The translations under genes were made by a program, and so were the position numbers. A DNA stretch of 24,810 nt from Sulfonitrofixus sp039714575 (GTDB lineage Bacteria > Campylobacterota > Campylobacteria > Campylobacterales > Sulfurimonadaceae). The notes below the pieces were generated by a model. That model was given only the letters and a program-made list of their open reading frames with translations. It was not told the DNA's origin and ran no database searches. Below, piece after piece: positions 14,967-22,511 of this stretch. The stretch spans positions 1 to 24,810 of the forward strand of contig JBDLJE010000031.1 in the NCBI GenBank assembly GCA_039714575.1, read 5' to 3'. How positions within the stretch are numbered: position 1 is the stretch's first letter; each line of letters begins with the position of its first letter.

Positions 14967-16343
14967 TTAAGGCCAAATTGGTTCGGTATTGCCAGTTCCC
15001 CAGCCAGTGCTAAAATCGATATGAGCTGGATTAGATGTAACATCCCAACCGCTTAAATCCTGATTAGAAAAGGCTGCAGCATCCATAAACATATTAGACA
15101 TATTAAGTACACCACTTGTATCCCAGCCTCCTATATCTTGGTTGAAAGCTGAAGCACGCATAAACATACCGTACATACTAGTTACACCACTTGTATCCCA
15201 GCTTCCTATAGGCTGGTTGAATGATGAAGCATCAGCAAACATAAAACTCATATCAGTTACACTGCTTGTATCCCAGCCTCCTATATCTTGGTTGAATGCG
15301 GAAGCACCCTCACCCACAAACATATTACCCATATCAGTTACACTGCTTGTATTCCAGTCTCCTATATCTTGGTTGAATGCGGAAGCACCATAAAACATAT
15401 AAAACATATTAACTACACTGCTTGTATCCCAGCCTCCTATATCTTGGTTGAAAGCTGAAGCACGAGTAAACATACCACTCATACCAGTTACACTGCTTGT
15501 ATCCCAGCCTCCTATATCTTGGTTGAATGCGGAAGCACCTCCAAACATATAAGTCATATTAGTTACACTGCCTGTATTCCAGCTTTCTATGGCCTGGTTG
15601 AAGGCTGAAGCACCATGAAACATAAAACTCATATCAGTTACACTGCTTGTATCCCAGCCTCCTATATCTTGGTTGAATGCGGAAGCACCCTCACCCACAA
15701 ACATATTACCCATATCAGTTACACTGCTTGTATTCCAGTCTCCTATATCTTGGTTGAATGCGGAAGCACCATAAAACATATTAAACATAGTAACTACACT
15801 GCTTGTATCCCAGCCTCCTATATCTTGATTGAAAGCTGAAGCATACTGAAACATAAAATTCATACTAGTTACATTTGATAAATCAGGTGCATCTGTAGCA
15901 TTTACAACTAGATTAGAACAACCATAAAAAGCATTTTCCATTGTTATCCAGCTTATATTTCCCCAGTTCTCTACAGAGAGTAGTTTTTGATTGTCATAAT
16001 TACCAGTGCTATCAAAGTATATACGAGGAAAGTCACCTGTGATTTTAACAGTGTAGATTCCGGGACCATCTTCATAAGCATGGGTATTATCCCCTGTTGC
16101 ATTTTCATATACGGCACCATCTCCCCAATCAATAGTAAAATAACGACCTGTACTGTCATTTGTAGAGATTAAGATTTCATTCGAACTTGTATAACCACTG
16201 TTATCTGTTTTCCAAGTAGTAATAAATGCAGGATCATGAGCAGTAACAGTGTCTCCACTATCGCTATCGCTGCTACACGCACTCATAAGAACTACAATAC
16301 CTAAAGACACTAAGACCATCAACATTTTTTTAATTGTTTTCAT
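14967..16343 (-). CDS. BspA-like (DUF285) repeat surface lipoprotein
   Basis: The start was set at ATG 16343, where AAGGA lies 7 nt upstream; an ATG 15 nt earlier is less well placed. The protein of about 458 aa has a lipoprotein signal ending in the lipobox MSAC, then a Ser/Asp-rich linker. A PKD-like segment follows (TIDWGDGAVYENATGDNTHA, IYTVKITGDF). About eleven 25-residue units of the DUF285/BspA type make up the rest, with the pattern ASAFNQDIGGWDTSSVTDM and MFxGA. Such proteins are surface-exposed and often take part in adhesion. The gene is AT-rich. It contains an exact 164-bp repeat, so unit number probably varies. It lies between serS and the displaced serS 3' end, in opposite orientation, which marks it as cargo of an insertion. 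Confidence 0.88.
   Translation of the reverse strand: MKTIKKMLMVLVSLGIVVLMSACSSDSDSGDTVTAHDPAFITTWKTDNSGYTSSNEILISTNDSTGRYFTIDWGDGAVYENATGDNTHAYEDGPGIYTVKITGDFPRIYFDSTGNYDNQKLLSVENWGNISWITMENAFYGCSNLVVNATDAPDLSNVTSMNFMFQYASAFNQDIGGWDTSSVVTMFNMFYGASAFNQDIGDWNTSSVTDMGNMFVGEGASAFNQDIGGWDTSSVTDMSFMFHGASAFNQAIESWNTGSVTNMTYMFGGASAFNQDIGGWDTSSVTGMSGMFTRASAFNQDIGGWDTSSVVNMFYMFYGASAFNQDIGDWNTSSVTDMGNMFVGEGASAFNQDIGGWDTSSVTDMSFMFADASSFNQPIGSWDTSGVTSMYGMFMRASAFNQDIGGWDTSGVLNMSNMFMDAAAFSNQDLSGWDVTSNPAHIDFSTGWGTGNTEPIWP
15237..15781 (-). repeat. exact 164-bp direct repeat inside the BspA-like gene
   Basis: Positions 15237-15400 and 15618-15781 are identical, offset by 381 bp (127 codons: five 25-residue units plus a two-residue GE insertion carried in both copies). 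The identity points to a recent multi-unit duplication and a source of in-frame expansion or contraction. Confidence 0.9.
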
Positions 16344-16362
16344 TTTAAATCCTTGCATAATA

Positions 16363-16413
16363 TTAGGAGCATAATCCTAACCCCTCTATTTTAATTATAT
16401 TCCTAAATATAAT
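16363..16413 (-). promoter_or_regulatory. promoter region of the BspA-like gene with TTAGGA palindromes
   Basis: On the minus strand TATAAT lies at 16399-16394. It is inside a palindrome, ATTATATT-CCTA-AATATAAT (16394-16413). Closer to the gene, TTAGGA and TCCTAA (16363-16380) form an inverted repeat. Both could be operator sites; no regulator is known. Confidence 0.4.
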
Positions 16414-16463
16414 GATAAAGCTTAACTAAAATCACGAAATAGCCAATTGTAAAAAGAAGCAGA

Positions 16464-16628
16464 TCAAAGAGCAGAGCTAAAAAGGTGTTGTAAAATTGCT
16501 AACTCAGATCTACTGGTTGCGTATTTGTTTAAAAGATGAGTAAGAGTACCTGTAAATTTCCGGCTGTTTTTTAATGTTAAATACCTTTTCTCTAAAACAC
16601 CATTAAAAACCCAATAGTAACTGCCTAT
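16464..16628 (-). pseudogene. start-less coding remnant, unknown family
   Basis: A 54-codon open frame on the minus strand reads YYWVFNGVLEKRYLTLKN, then SRKFTGTLTHLLNKYATS and ELAILQHLFSSAL, followed by TGA. The composition looks like real protein, but there is no start codon or ribosome-binding site, and a TGA at 16629-16631 closes it upstream. I read it as the 3' remnant of a gene carried with the inserted DNA. I do not recognise the family. The gap from 16344 to 16724 otherwise holds only the promoter palindromes and AT-rich sequence. Confidence 0.35.
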
Positions 16629-16724
16629 TCACTGCCAAAACTAAAATAATAAAATTTTACATACTAGTGAAACCATTGTATACTAACACTTTAAAGAAGG
16701 TTCATAAAGATTATACCCGATGGC

Positions 16725-16967
16725 GTATGGCTGCCTGGACAGAACCAATACAGAGAGATCTCTTCTATCTCCAATACAAGAGACTTCCAGGCAAGACGTG
16801 CAAAAATCCGTTATAAAGATAAAGAGAGTAAGAAAAACACCTTTGTCAACACATTAAACGGCTCTTCTTTGGCTGTTGGTCGTACCCTTGTTGCTATTAT
16901 GGAAAACAACCAAAATGAAGACGGTTCAATAACGATATCAAAAGTACTAGAACCGTACATCCGATAA
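16725..16967 (+). pseudogene. displaced 3' end of a second serS copy
   Basis: This frame encodes VWLPGQNQYREISSISNTRD, matching serS from residue 338, then motif 3 (GSSLAVGRTLVAIMEN) and the C-terminus to TAA (VLEPYIR). The protein is nearly identical to the SerS end apart from two extra residues (KDKESKKN against KDGKKN) and a few changes in the last ten. At DNA level it differs at many third positions and uses different synonymous codons, so it is not a recent copy. There is no start, and the homology ends sharply at about 16725. It faces the pssA terminus 31 nt away, the place expected for the original serS 3' end before the insertion. Confidence 0.9.
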
Positions 16968-16975
16968 ACAGTAAA

Positions 16976-16993
16976 TTGTAAAAAGGTTTACAA
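16976..16993 (-). terminator. weak hairpin between serS remnant and pssA
   Basis: TTGTAAA (16976-16982) pairs with TTTACAA (16987-16993) around AAGG, just beyond the pssA stop. The stem is AT-rich and the following T run on the minus strand is short, so termination would be weak. Confidence 0.35.
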
Positions 16994-16998
16994 AAAGA

Positions 16999-17718
16999 TT
17001 ATTTCAACAACTTGGAGCGTTTGTATAGAGCCCACAATGACCGAACTGGTCCATAAACGATATAGATCGAAAAGAAGATAGCAAACCCCTCTACAGGGTA
17101 GATAAAGATAGACATCGCCACTGCTACAATAGCGACAAAGACACGTCGCATATGTTTTTTATCCATATCCACTTTCTTGAAACTTGGATAACGAATGTTA
17201 CTTACCATCAAGACAGCTACCACCAATGCACTGATCAAAATAACAAGTTTATATTCCGCCAAAAAAGTGTACTGCTCAAACAGCAGGACCAAGATTGAGA
17301 TAAATACAGCAGCGGTCGGTATAGGGACACCGATAAATACAGAGGGTTCCGTGTCGCCTGTCATTACGTTAAAGCGGGCAAGACGGATAGCGCCGAAGAT
17401 GACAAAAAGAGCACTCGTCATGATCCCGAAACGTCCAAAGTCTATGCCCGCATAAAGGTAGATAAGCATTGCCGGAGCAGCGCCGAAGGCGACGATATCG
17501 GCAAGAGAATCAAACTCAACACCGAACTGGCTGCAGGTGTTGGTCATACGCGCCACCCGTCCATCAAGGCCGTCAAAGATCAGAGAGAGCAATACCATCC
17601 ATGCCGCTAATACAAAGTTACCCTCAACCGCGGATATGATACTGAAGATACCTGCAAAGATACTCGAAGCCGTAAAGAAATTCGGCAGCAGATAGGCGAG
17701 TTGGTTAGGCTGTTTCAT
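16999..17718 (-). CDS. pssA: CDP-diacylglycerol-serine O-phosphatidyltransferase
   Basis: This 239-aa integral membrane enzyme makes phosphatidylserine from CDP-diacylglycerol and serine, the committed step to phosphatidylethanolamine. The CDP-alcohol phosphatidyltransferase motif is complete: DGLDGRVAR followed by GVEFDSLAD, giving the DGxxAR-x8-GxxxD-xxxD pattern near residues 47-70. Several hydrophobic segments follow (MTSALFVIFGAI, AAVFISILVLLF, LVILISALVVAVLM, FVAIVAVAMSIFIY). The gene overlaps the upstream Psd-like gene by 14 nt and ends the operon. Length and order of motifs are those of the class II PssA found in Gram-positives and Campylobacterota. Confidence 0.93.
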   Translation of the reverse strand: MKQPNQLAYLLPNFFTASSIFAGIFSIISAVEGNFVLAAWMVLLSLIFDGLDGRVARMTNTCSQFGVEFDSLADIVAFGAAPAMLIYLYAGIDFGRFGIMTSALFVIFGAIRLARFNVMTGDTEPSVFIGVPIPTAAVFISILVLLFEQYTFLAEYKLVILISALVVAVLMVSNIRYPSFKKVDMDKKHMRRVFVAIVAVAMSIFIYPVEGFAIFFSIYIVYGPVRSLWALYKRSKLLK

Positions 17719-18358
17719 GTGTCGAAAAGAATCCTAAAAGGGTCTCGCCGGCACGAACTCTCTGGCCGACTTTAACAGCCACACGCGAATGTGTCGGCAA
17801 GACCAGCGTTGTCTCGCCTTTGACCATCAGGCCGTAACGCATACCTTGCAAAACAGCACTCTCTTTTGCCAGACGGTTTTTAATACCCACCGATGACAAC
17901 TGAAGCATATGTACAACACTGACTTCCCTGTCATCTTTACCAAAGACAATATGACTCTGTTCGTTCAACTTTTGTGCCAAAGGCATAGAGAGCATCAACC
18001 GGGCACCCGAAATGGCCTCTACCTCTTTGACATCACAGGAGAAAGGCACACGCAAGATCGGCGTGTCCAGAATACCGCTCTTGATGACGATCTTATAAGA
18101 GTTGTTTCCCTCTTCATCTTCAAGCGTCTCTATACTTGTGATCATACCGTCTGCAACACTGACAATGCCGTCTTCTTCCAAGTGAGGAATAATACGTTCG
18201 GGATTACGATAAGCCCAGACCGTTACCAGGACTAAAATGACACTTAAAAAAGTCAAAAACTCGGCATCGATTGCCATAAAAAAGAGCATGACGGCAACAG
18301 CAGCCGCAATACACTTCATCCCATCCTTGGCTATGATAAAAGTGTCATCGTATCTCAT
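17705..18358 (-). CDS. phosphatidylserine decarboxylase-like membrane protein, catalytic motif absent
   Basis: This 217-aa protein resembles short-form phosphatidylserine decarboxylase in layout. It has two N-terminal hydrophobic segments (CIAAAVAVMLFFMAI, FLTFLSVILVLVTVWAY), the RNPERIIP and VSVADGMI motifs (VSPADG in active enzymes), and a C-terminal RYGLMVKGETTLVLP. Active enzymes have Gly-Ser in the last motif, where self-cleavage makes the pyruvoyl cofactor; here it reads Gly-Glu (residues 181-182). The VHVNR-like motif is also missing (SCDVKEVEAISG in its place). It therefore looks catalytically dead or altered. Its place between ftsH and pssA, with overlaps of 4 and 14 nt, suggests a role tied to phospholipid synthesis. 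A true psd would be expected elsewhere. Confidence 0.8.
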   Translation of the reverse strand: MRYDDTFIIAKDGMKCIAAAVAVMLFFMAIDAEFLTFLSVILVLVTVWAYRNPERIIPHLEEDGIVSVADGMITSIETLEDEEGNNSYKIVIKSGILDTPILRVPFSCDVKEVEAISGARLMLSMPLAQKLNEQSHIVFGKDDREVSVVHMLQLSSVGIKNRLAKESAVLQGMRYGLMVKGETTLVLPTHSRVAVKVGQRVRAGETLLGFFSTHETA

Positions 18359-20340
18359 GATCCCGGCTCTTCTTTGTCATCCATATGTTTTTGGTCTTGC
18401 GACATATCTTCAGAGATCTCACGCTCATCTTCTGAGGAGTTCGGCTCTTCGACCTTAGTCTCCATACCGTTCTCTTTTTCAAAATCAGTAATGACTTTAC
18501 GAACAAGAGCACCATCGATGTTCTCAGTTTTATACAGCTCTGTTACCATATTTTCGATCGCACCGCGGTACTCTTCCAGACGGGCAACAACACTGTTATA
18601 ATGCTCCGCCAAGGTCGCTTTAATATGCTGGTCCATATCTTCAGCCATCTTCTCAGAGAATTCACGAGCCTGTCCTCCCATACCGCCGCCTAAGAATGAT
18701 TGACGCTGTTTTTCTAAAACCATAAGACCTGCGATGTCACTCATACCATAGACCTGGACCATTGACTTGATAATGTCGGTCGCACGTTCAAGGTCATTGC
18801 TTGCACCCGTAGAGATCTCACCGATGAAGACCTGCTCCGCTGCACGGCCGCCAAGAAGAACATCCACCTCTGCAAGAAGTTCATGTTTCTGCGCAAGGTA
18901 CTTGTTCTCTTCAGGTGTGTTCAGCGTATAGCCGAGTGCCGCAAGACCGCGAGGGACAATAGAGACTTTAGAGACCTTCTTCGCCCCCTTGGTCGTCTCA
19001 GCCAGCAGTGCGTGCCCGCATTCGTGGTAAGCGACAATGCGCTGCTCTTGTTTGTTGATACGGCGATTTTTCTTGCTCAGACCGGCAATAGCTCGTTCAA
19101 CCGACTCTTGCAGGTCAGCTTGTTTCACTGTCTTTTGACTTTTACGTCCGGCAAGAAGTGCGGCTTCATTGATGACGTTAGCCAGGTCAGCCCCAGCCAG
19201 ACCTGCCGTTAGACGTGCGATCTCCTCTAACTTAACATCCGGATCTATCTTAACATTTCTTATATGCACTTTTAAGATCTCTATACGCCCCTCATAGTCC
19301 GGTTTGTCAACAAGAACCTGTCTGTCAAAACGGCCCGGACGCATCAGTGCCGGGTCAAGGACTTCCGGACGGTTGGTCGCCGCCAGGATAATAATAGGTG
19401 TGTCGGTACCGAAGCCATCCATCTCTGCAAGAAGCTGGTTCAATGTCTGCTCACGCTCATCATTTCCACCCATCATACCGCCGGCAGCACGACTCTTACC
19501 GATAGCATCGATCTCATCGATAAAGATGATCGAAGGGGCATCTTTTTTCGCCTGTTCAAAGAGGTCGCGTACACGCGCCGCACCGACACCGACGAACATC
19601 TCGATAAAGCTTGAGCCGGAGACAGAGAAGAAAGGAACATCCGCCTCGCCTGCGACCGCTTTTGCCAACAGTGTCTTACCTGTACCCGGGCTACCGACTA
19701 ACATGACCCCCTTAGGGATCTTGGCACCCAGCTCAACGTAACGCGCCGGGTATTTAAGAAAGTCAACGATCTCCTGAACCTCTTCTTTTGCCTCTTCGGC
19801 ACCGGCAACATCATCAAACTTCGTGTCCGGTTTTTCGGAGTTGATCAGTTTTTTAGAGCTGCCCATACCGAGAACGCCGCCGCCCATACCCTTTTGCATA
19901 CGACCCGCAAAGAACATCCAGATCGCGATGATGATCAAGAAAGGAAAGAGCCAGCCGAACATCTCGGTAAACCAGTTGCTCTCAGAGAATCCGCTGTAGT
20001 CAATACCCGCTTCATCCAGCAGCGGAACGAGTGTCGCATCATTGGCAACCAGACGTGTTGTGTACATAGTACCTTCACCTTTGGCACGGATGTAGCTCTG
20101 ACCGATGTCCACCTTTGTAACGGCTTTCGTCTTTATAAGCTCTTTGAGTTCAGAGTAGCTCACCTCTTTATGTTTTGTCTGTCCCTGTCCGCCAAACTGC
20201 TCTCCGATTCCGCCGCCGTTCTCACCGATAAGTGATTTAAAGATCAAGATGACCACTACCGAAAAGAGGGCAAAGGTGATCAGAGGGTTTTTGTTAAAAA
20301 AATTATCGTTTTTTGGATCTCTGTTATTGTTTTGGTTCAT
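18355..20340 (-). CDS. ftsH: ATP-dependent zinc metalloprotease FtsH
   Basis: This 661-aa inner-membrane AAA+ protease degrades unassembled membrane proteins and short-lived regulators. A transmembrane helix at about 20-38 (ITFALFSVVVILIFKSLI), a periplasmic domain and a second helix at about 129-145 precede the AAA module. The AAA module has Walker A GSPGTGKT (216-223), pore loop FVGVGA (249-254), Walker B IIFIDEID (271-278) and the second region of homology ATNRPEVLDPALMRPGRFDR. The zinc site is HECGH (439-443) with the distal Asp near 522 (ATDIIKS). The usual motif is HEAGH, so the Cys is unusual, but the ligands are intact. An acidic tail follows. The stop overlaps the Psd-like gene start (ATGA), and prmA ends 5 nt upstream. 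Confidence 0.97.
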   Translation of the reverse strand: MNQNNNRDPKNDNFFNKNPLITFALFSVVVILIFKSLIGENGGGIGEQFGGQGQTKHKEVSYSELKELIKTKAVTKVDIGQSYIRAKGEGTMYTTRLVANDATLVPLLDEAGIDYSGFSESNWFTEMFGWLFPFLIIIAIWMFFAGRMQKGMGGGVLGMGSSKKLINSEKPDTKFDDVAGAEEAKEEVQEIVDFLKYPARYVELGAKIPKGVMLVGSPGTGKTLLAKAVAGEADVPFFSVSGSSFIEMFVGVGAARVRDLFEQAKKDAPSIIFIDEIDAIGKSRAAGGMMGGNDEREQTLNQLLAEMDGFGTDTPIIILAATNRPEVLDPALMRPGRFDRQVLVDKPDYEGRIEILKVHIRNVKIDPDVKLEEIARLTAGLAGADLANVINEAALLAGRKSQKTVKQADLQESVERAIAGLSKKNRRINKQEQRIVAYHECGHALLAETTKGAKKVSKVSIVPRGLAALGYTLNTPEENKYLAQKHELLAEVDVLLGGRAAEQVFIGEISTGASNDLERATDIIKSMVQVYGMSDIAGLMVLEKQRQSFLGGGMGGQAREFSEKMAEDMDQHIKATLAEHYNSVVARLEEYRGAIENMVTELYKTENIDGALVRKVITDFEKENGMETKVEEPNSSEDEREISEDMSQDQKHMDDKEEPGS

Positions 20341-20345
20341 TCTTT

Positions 20346-21179
20346 TTAGTTTCCTTTTTTAGATACGATGAGTGTTACCCACTCTTCACGCTCAATACGT
20401 TTTACAATTGTACAATCGACATATGCTTTTAGCACTTTATCTTCATATTTGTCTAAAATGCCTGAAAGTACCAAAGTACCTTCATCTTTAAGCAAACGTT
20501 TGAGGTCACTGGCTATAAAGACAAGCACGTCAGCCACGATGTTCGCAATGACAACATCATACTTCTTCTGTGTGCCCGGTGCCGAGCCTTCCCAGATCTC
20601 TCTAAACACTACTCCGTTAACATCTGCATTTTCAAGGCTGTTGCCTACAGAGACAGGGTCCGTGTCACAAGCATCGACCGCAGCACCCAGTTTTGCAGCA
20701 GCAATACCCAAGATACCGCTTCCACAGCCAATGTCCGCCACTTCCATATCGGTTTTGACCTCTGAAGCGATCGCTTCAAGGCAGGCCGCTGTTGTCGGGT
20801 GATGTCCTGTACCAAAGGCTAAAGCAGGATCAAGTTCGATGTTCAACATCCCCTCTTTCGGCTCATTCCAGGTCGGATGGATGTAAAACGGCCCGATCTC
20901 GATCGGTGTTATACTCTCTTGGTAAGCTTTCACCCAGTCGCTGTTTTTCTCTTTTTTGAGCTCGATCTCAACGTCGATAGGTTTTTGAAGCGCCTGTTCA
21001 AGCGCCTCTTTAAACTGCTCAACACCCCAGGAGATAGTCTCCAGTTCATCTTCGCTGCGCACAATGAAGCTGCCCTCACGCTCTTCAAAACCGACCGGGA
21101 GTGTGTCTGCCAAAAAGTCAGCGAACAGCTCCAGGTGAGTCGAAGGCGTGATCCTCAGTTCGTAATAATACTCTTGCAT
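20346..21179 (-). CDS. prmA: ribosomal protein L11 methyltransferase
   Basis: This 277-aa cytosolic enzyme trimethylates lysines of ribosomal protein L11 using S-adenosylmethionine. The N-terminal substrate-recognition domain (MQEYYYELRIT to about residue 90) is followed by the Rossmann methyltransferase fold. Diagnostic motifs are LDPALAFGTGHHPTTAACLE, the PrmA signature, then VADIGCGSGILGIAAAKLGA (SAM binding), DACDTDP and VIANIVADVL (the NPP/Y-like active-site motif). The length is slightly below the typical 290 aa. It starts directly after hisA ends, with no gap, and is followed by ftsH. Confidence 0.93.
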   Translation of the reverse strand: MQEYYYELRITPSTHLELFADFLADTLPVGFEEREGSFIVRSEDELETISWGVEQFKEALEQALQKPIDVEIELKKEKNSDWVKAYQESITPIEIGPFYIHPTWNEPKEGMLNIELDPALAFGTGHHPTTAACLEAIASEVKTDMEVADIGCGSGILGIAAAKLGAAVDACDTDPVSVGNSLENADVNGVVFREIWEGSAPGTQKKYDVVIANIVADVLVFIASDLKRLLKDEGTLVLSGILDKYEDKVLKAYVDCTIVKRIEREEWVTLIVSKKGN

Positions 21180-21890
21180 CTACCGGACTTCCTTCAGAGC
21201 TTTTTCTAGGTCAAGTGTTCCCTCGTAGTAGGCTTTACCCACGATAACGCCTTCGATCTCGCCTGTTGCGGAAAGTGCATCGATGTCGGCTCTGTCTTTC
21301 AGTCCGCCGCTGGCAATAGTCGGTACGCCGGAGGCGCGTGCGATGTCAAGCGTAAAGTCGACATTGACACCCGTCAGCATACCGTCACGGCCGACATCGG
21401 TACAGATGATCGCTTCGACACCGGCTTTTGCAAACTCTTTAGCCAGGTCTGTCGCTTTCATCTCACTCACCTCGCCCCAGCCTTCGACCGCGACATAACC
21501 GTCGATCGCATCGATGCCGACAACTACTCTGTATTTAGCTGCCATATCTTTAACAAACTGCGGATCTTTAACAGCAATAGAGCCTAAGATAACCCTATCA
21601 ATACCGAGGTCAAGATAGGTCTTGATAGTTGCTTCATCACGGATACCGCCTCCAAGTTCGAGCTTGACATTGGTACTTGCACGGATCTTTTTGATCTCTT
21701 CATGGTTCACAGGTTCACCGGCAAAAGCACCGTTCAGGTCTACCAAGTGTACCCACTCTGCTCCCATATCTTCGAAGATCTTAGCCTGTGCCACAGGGCT
21801 TTCATTGTAAATTTTCGCACTTTCCATCAACCCTTTAGAGAGGCGTACCGCCTTACCGTCTTTGAGGTCAATTGCCGGAAATAGTATCAT
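21180..21890 (-). CDS. hisA: phosphoribosylformimino-AICAR-P isomerase
   Basis: This 236-aa TIM-barrel enzyme catalyses the Amadori isomerisation of ProFAR to PRFAR, the fourth step of histidine synthesis. Signatures are FPAIDLKDGKAVRLSKG with the catalytic Asp near residue 8, WVHLVDLNGAFAG, LELGGGIRD (phosphate loop), VILGSIAVKDP, CTDVGRDGML with the second catalytic Asp, and IASGGLKDRADIDAL. It lies 9 nt after hisH, whose product feeds the next step (imidazole-glycerol phosphate synthase), and just before prmA. Complete and of normal length. Confidence 0.95.
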   Translation of the reverse strand: MILFPAIDLKDGKAVRLSKGLMESAKIYNESPVAQAKIFEDMGAEWVHLVDLNGAFAGEPVNHEEIKKIRASTNVKLELGGGIRDEATIKTYLDLGIDRVILGSIAVKDPQFVKDMAAKYRVVVGIDAIDGYVAVEGWGEVSEMKATDLAKEFAKAGVEAIICTDVGRDGMLTGVNVDFTLDIARASGVPTIASGGLKDRADIDALSATGEIEGVIVGKAYYEGTLDLEKALKEVR

Positions 21891-21899
21891 ATATGGTCC

Positions 21900-22511
21900 T
21901 TATAGGTTAATAAAATTTTCTAAGATCTGAAGGCCGTTTTTGTGGCTCTTTTCAGGGTGAGGCTGAATGCCCATCACATTGTCGTTTGCTACGGCGCTTG
22001 TAAAACTGTAACCGTACTCTGTCCGTCCTATGGTATTGCCCGGGTCTTCACATACCGCATGAAAAGAGTGGACAAAATAGAGATAGTGTTCATCGTCAAG
22101 CTTTTCAAACAGAGGGTGCTCTTTCGTGAACATACGGTTCCAGCCCATGTGCGGTACTTTCAGAGGGTGGTCGAACCGCGCCGTCTCAAAAGCCTGCACA
22201 TGCCCTTTGATCAGTCCCAAACCTTCACTGTGACCGAACTCCTGGCTTGACTCAAAAAGCAGCTGCATCCCCAGGCAGATCCCCAGCATCGGGGCACCGC
22301 CTTTGGCATAGGCCTTTATGGCCTCATCCATGTTACGCTCTTTAAGGTGTTCCATCGCATCACCGTAGGCACCTACACCCGGTAAGATCAACTTGTCGTA
22401 GGTATAGAACTTGTCAGGGTCAGACTCGACAACGGCGTCAACACCTAACAGTTTAAAGGCATTTTTTACCGAGGCCAGATTCCCCATGTTGTAATCAACG
22501 ATACCGATCAT
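21900..22511 (-). CDS. hisH: imidazole glycerol phosphate synthase, glutaminase subunit
   Basis: This 203-aa class I glutamine amidotransferase supplies ammonia to HisF for formation of imidazole glycerol phosphate and AICAR. Motifs seen are IVDYNMGNLASVKNAF at the N-terminus, LPGVGAYGDAM (oxyanion strand), the nucleophilic Cys in LGICLGMQLLFESS, and the His and Glu of the triad in GIQPHPEKSHKNGLQIL. HisF is not encoded in this window. The ATG overlaps the stop of the upstream PDC-domain gene by four bases (ATGA), so translation is probably coupled. Confidence 0.95.
   Translation of the reverse strand: MIGIVDYNMGNLASVKNAFKLLGVDAVVESDPDKFYTYDKLILPGVGAYGDAMEHLKERNMDEAIKAYAKGGAPMLGICLGMQLLFESSQEFGHSEGLGLIKGHVQAFETARFDHPLKVPHMGWNRMFTKEHPLFEKLDDEHYLYFVHSFHAVCEDPGNTIGRTEYGYSFTSAVANDNVMGIQPHPEKSHKNGLQILENFINL

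Noticed and set aside
18374..20235. Long plus-strand frames opposite ftsH
   Set aside because: They are antisense shadows; ftsH is certain and these frames have no recognisable domains.
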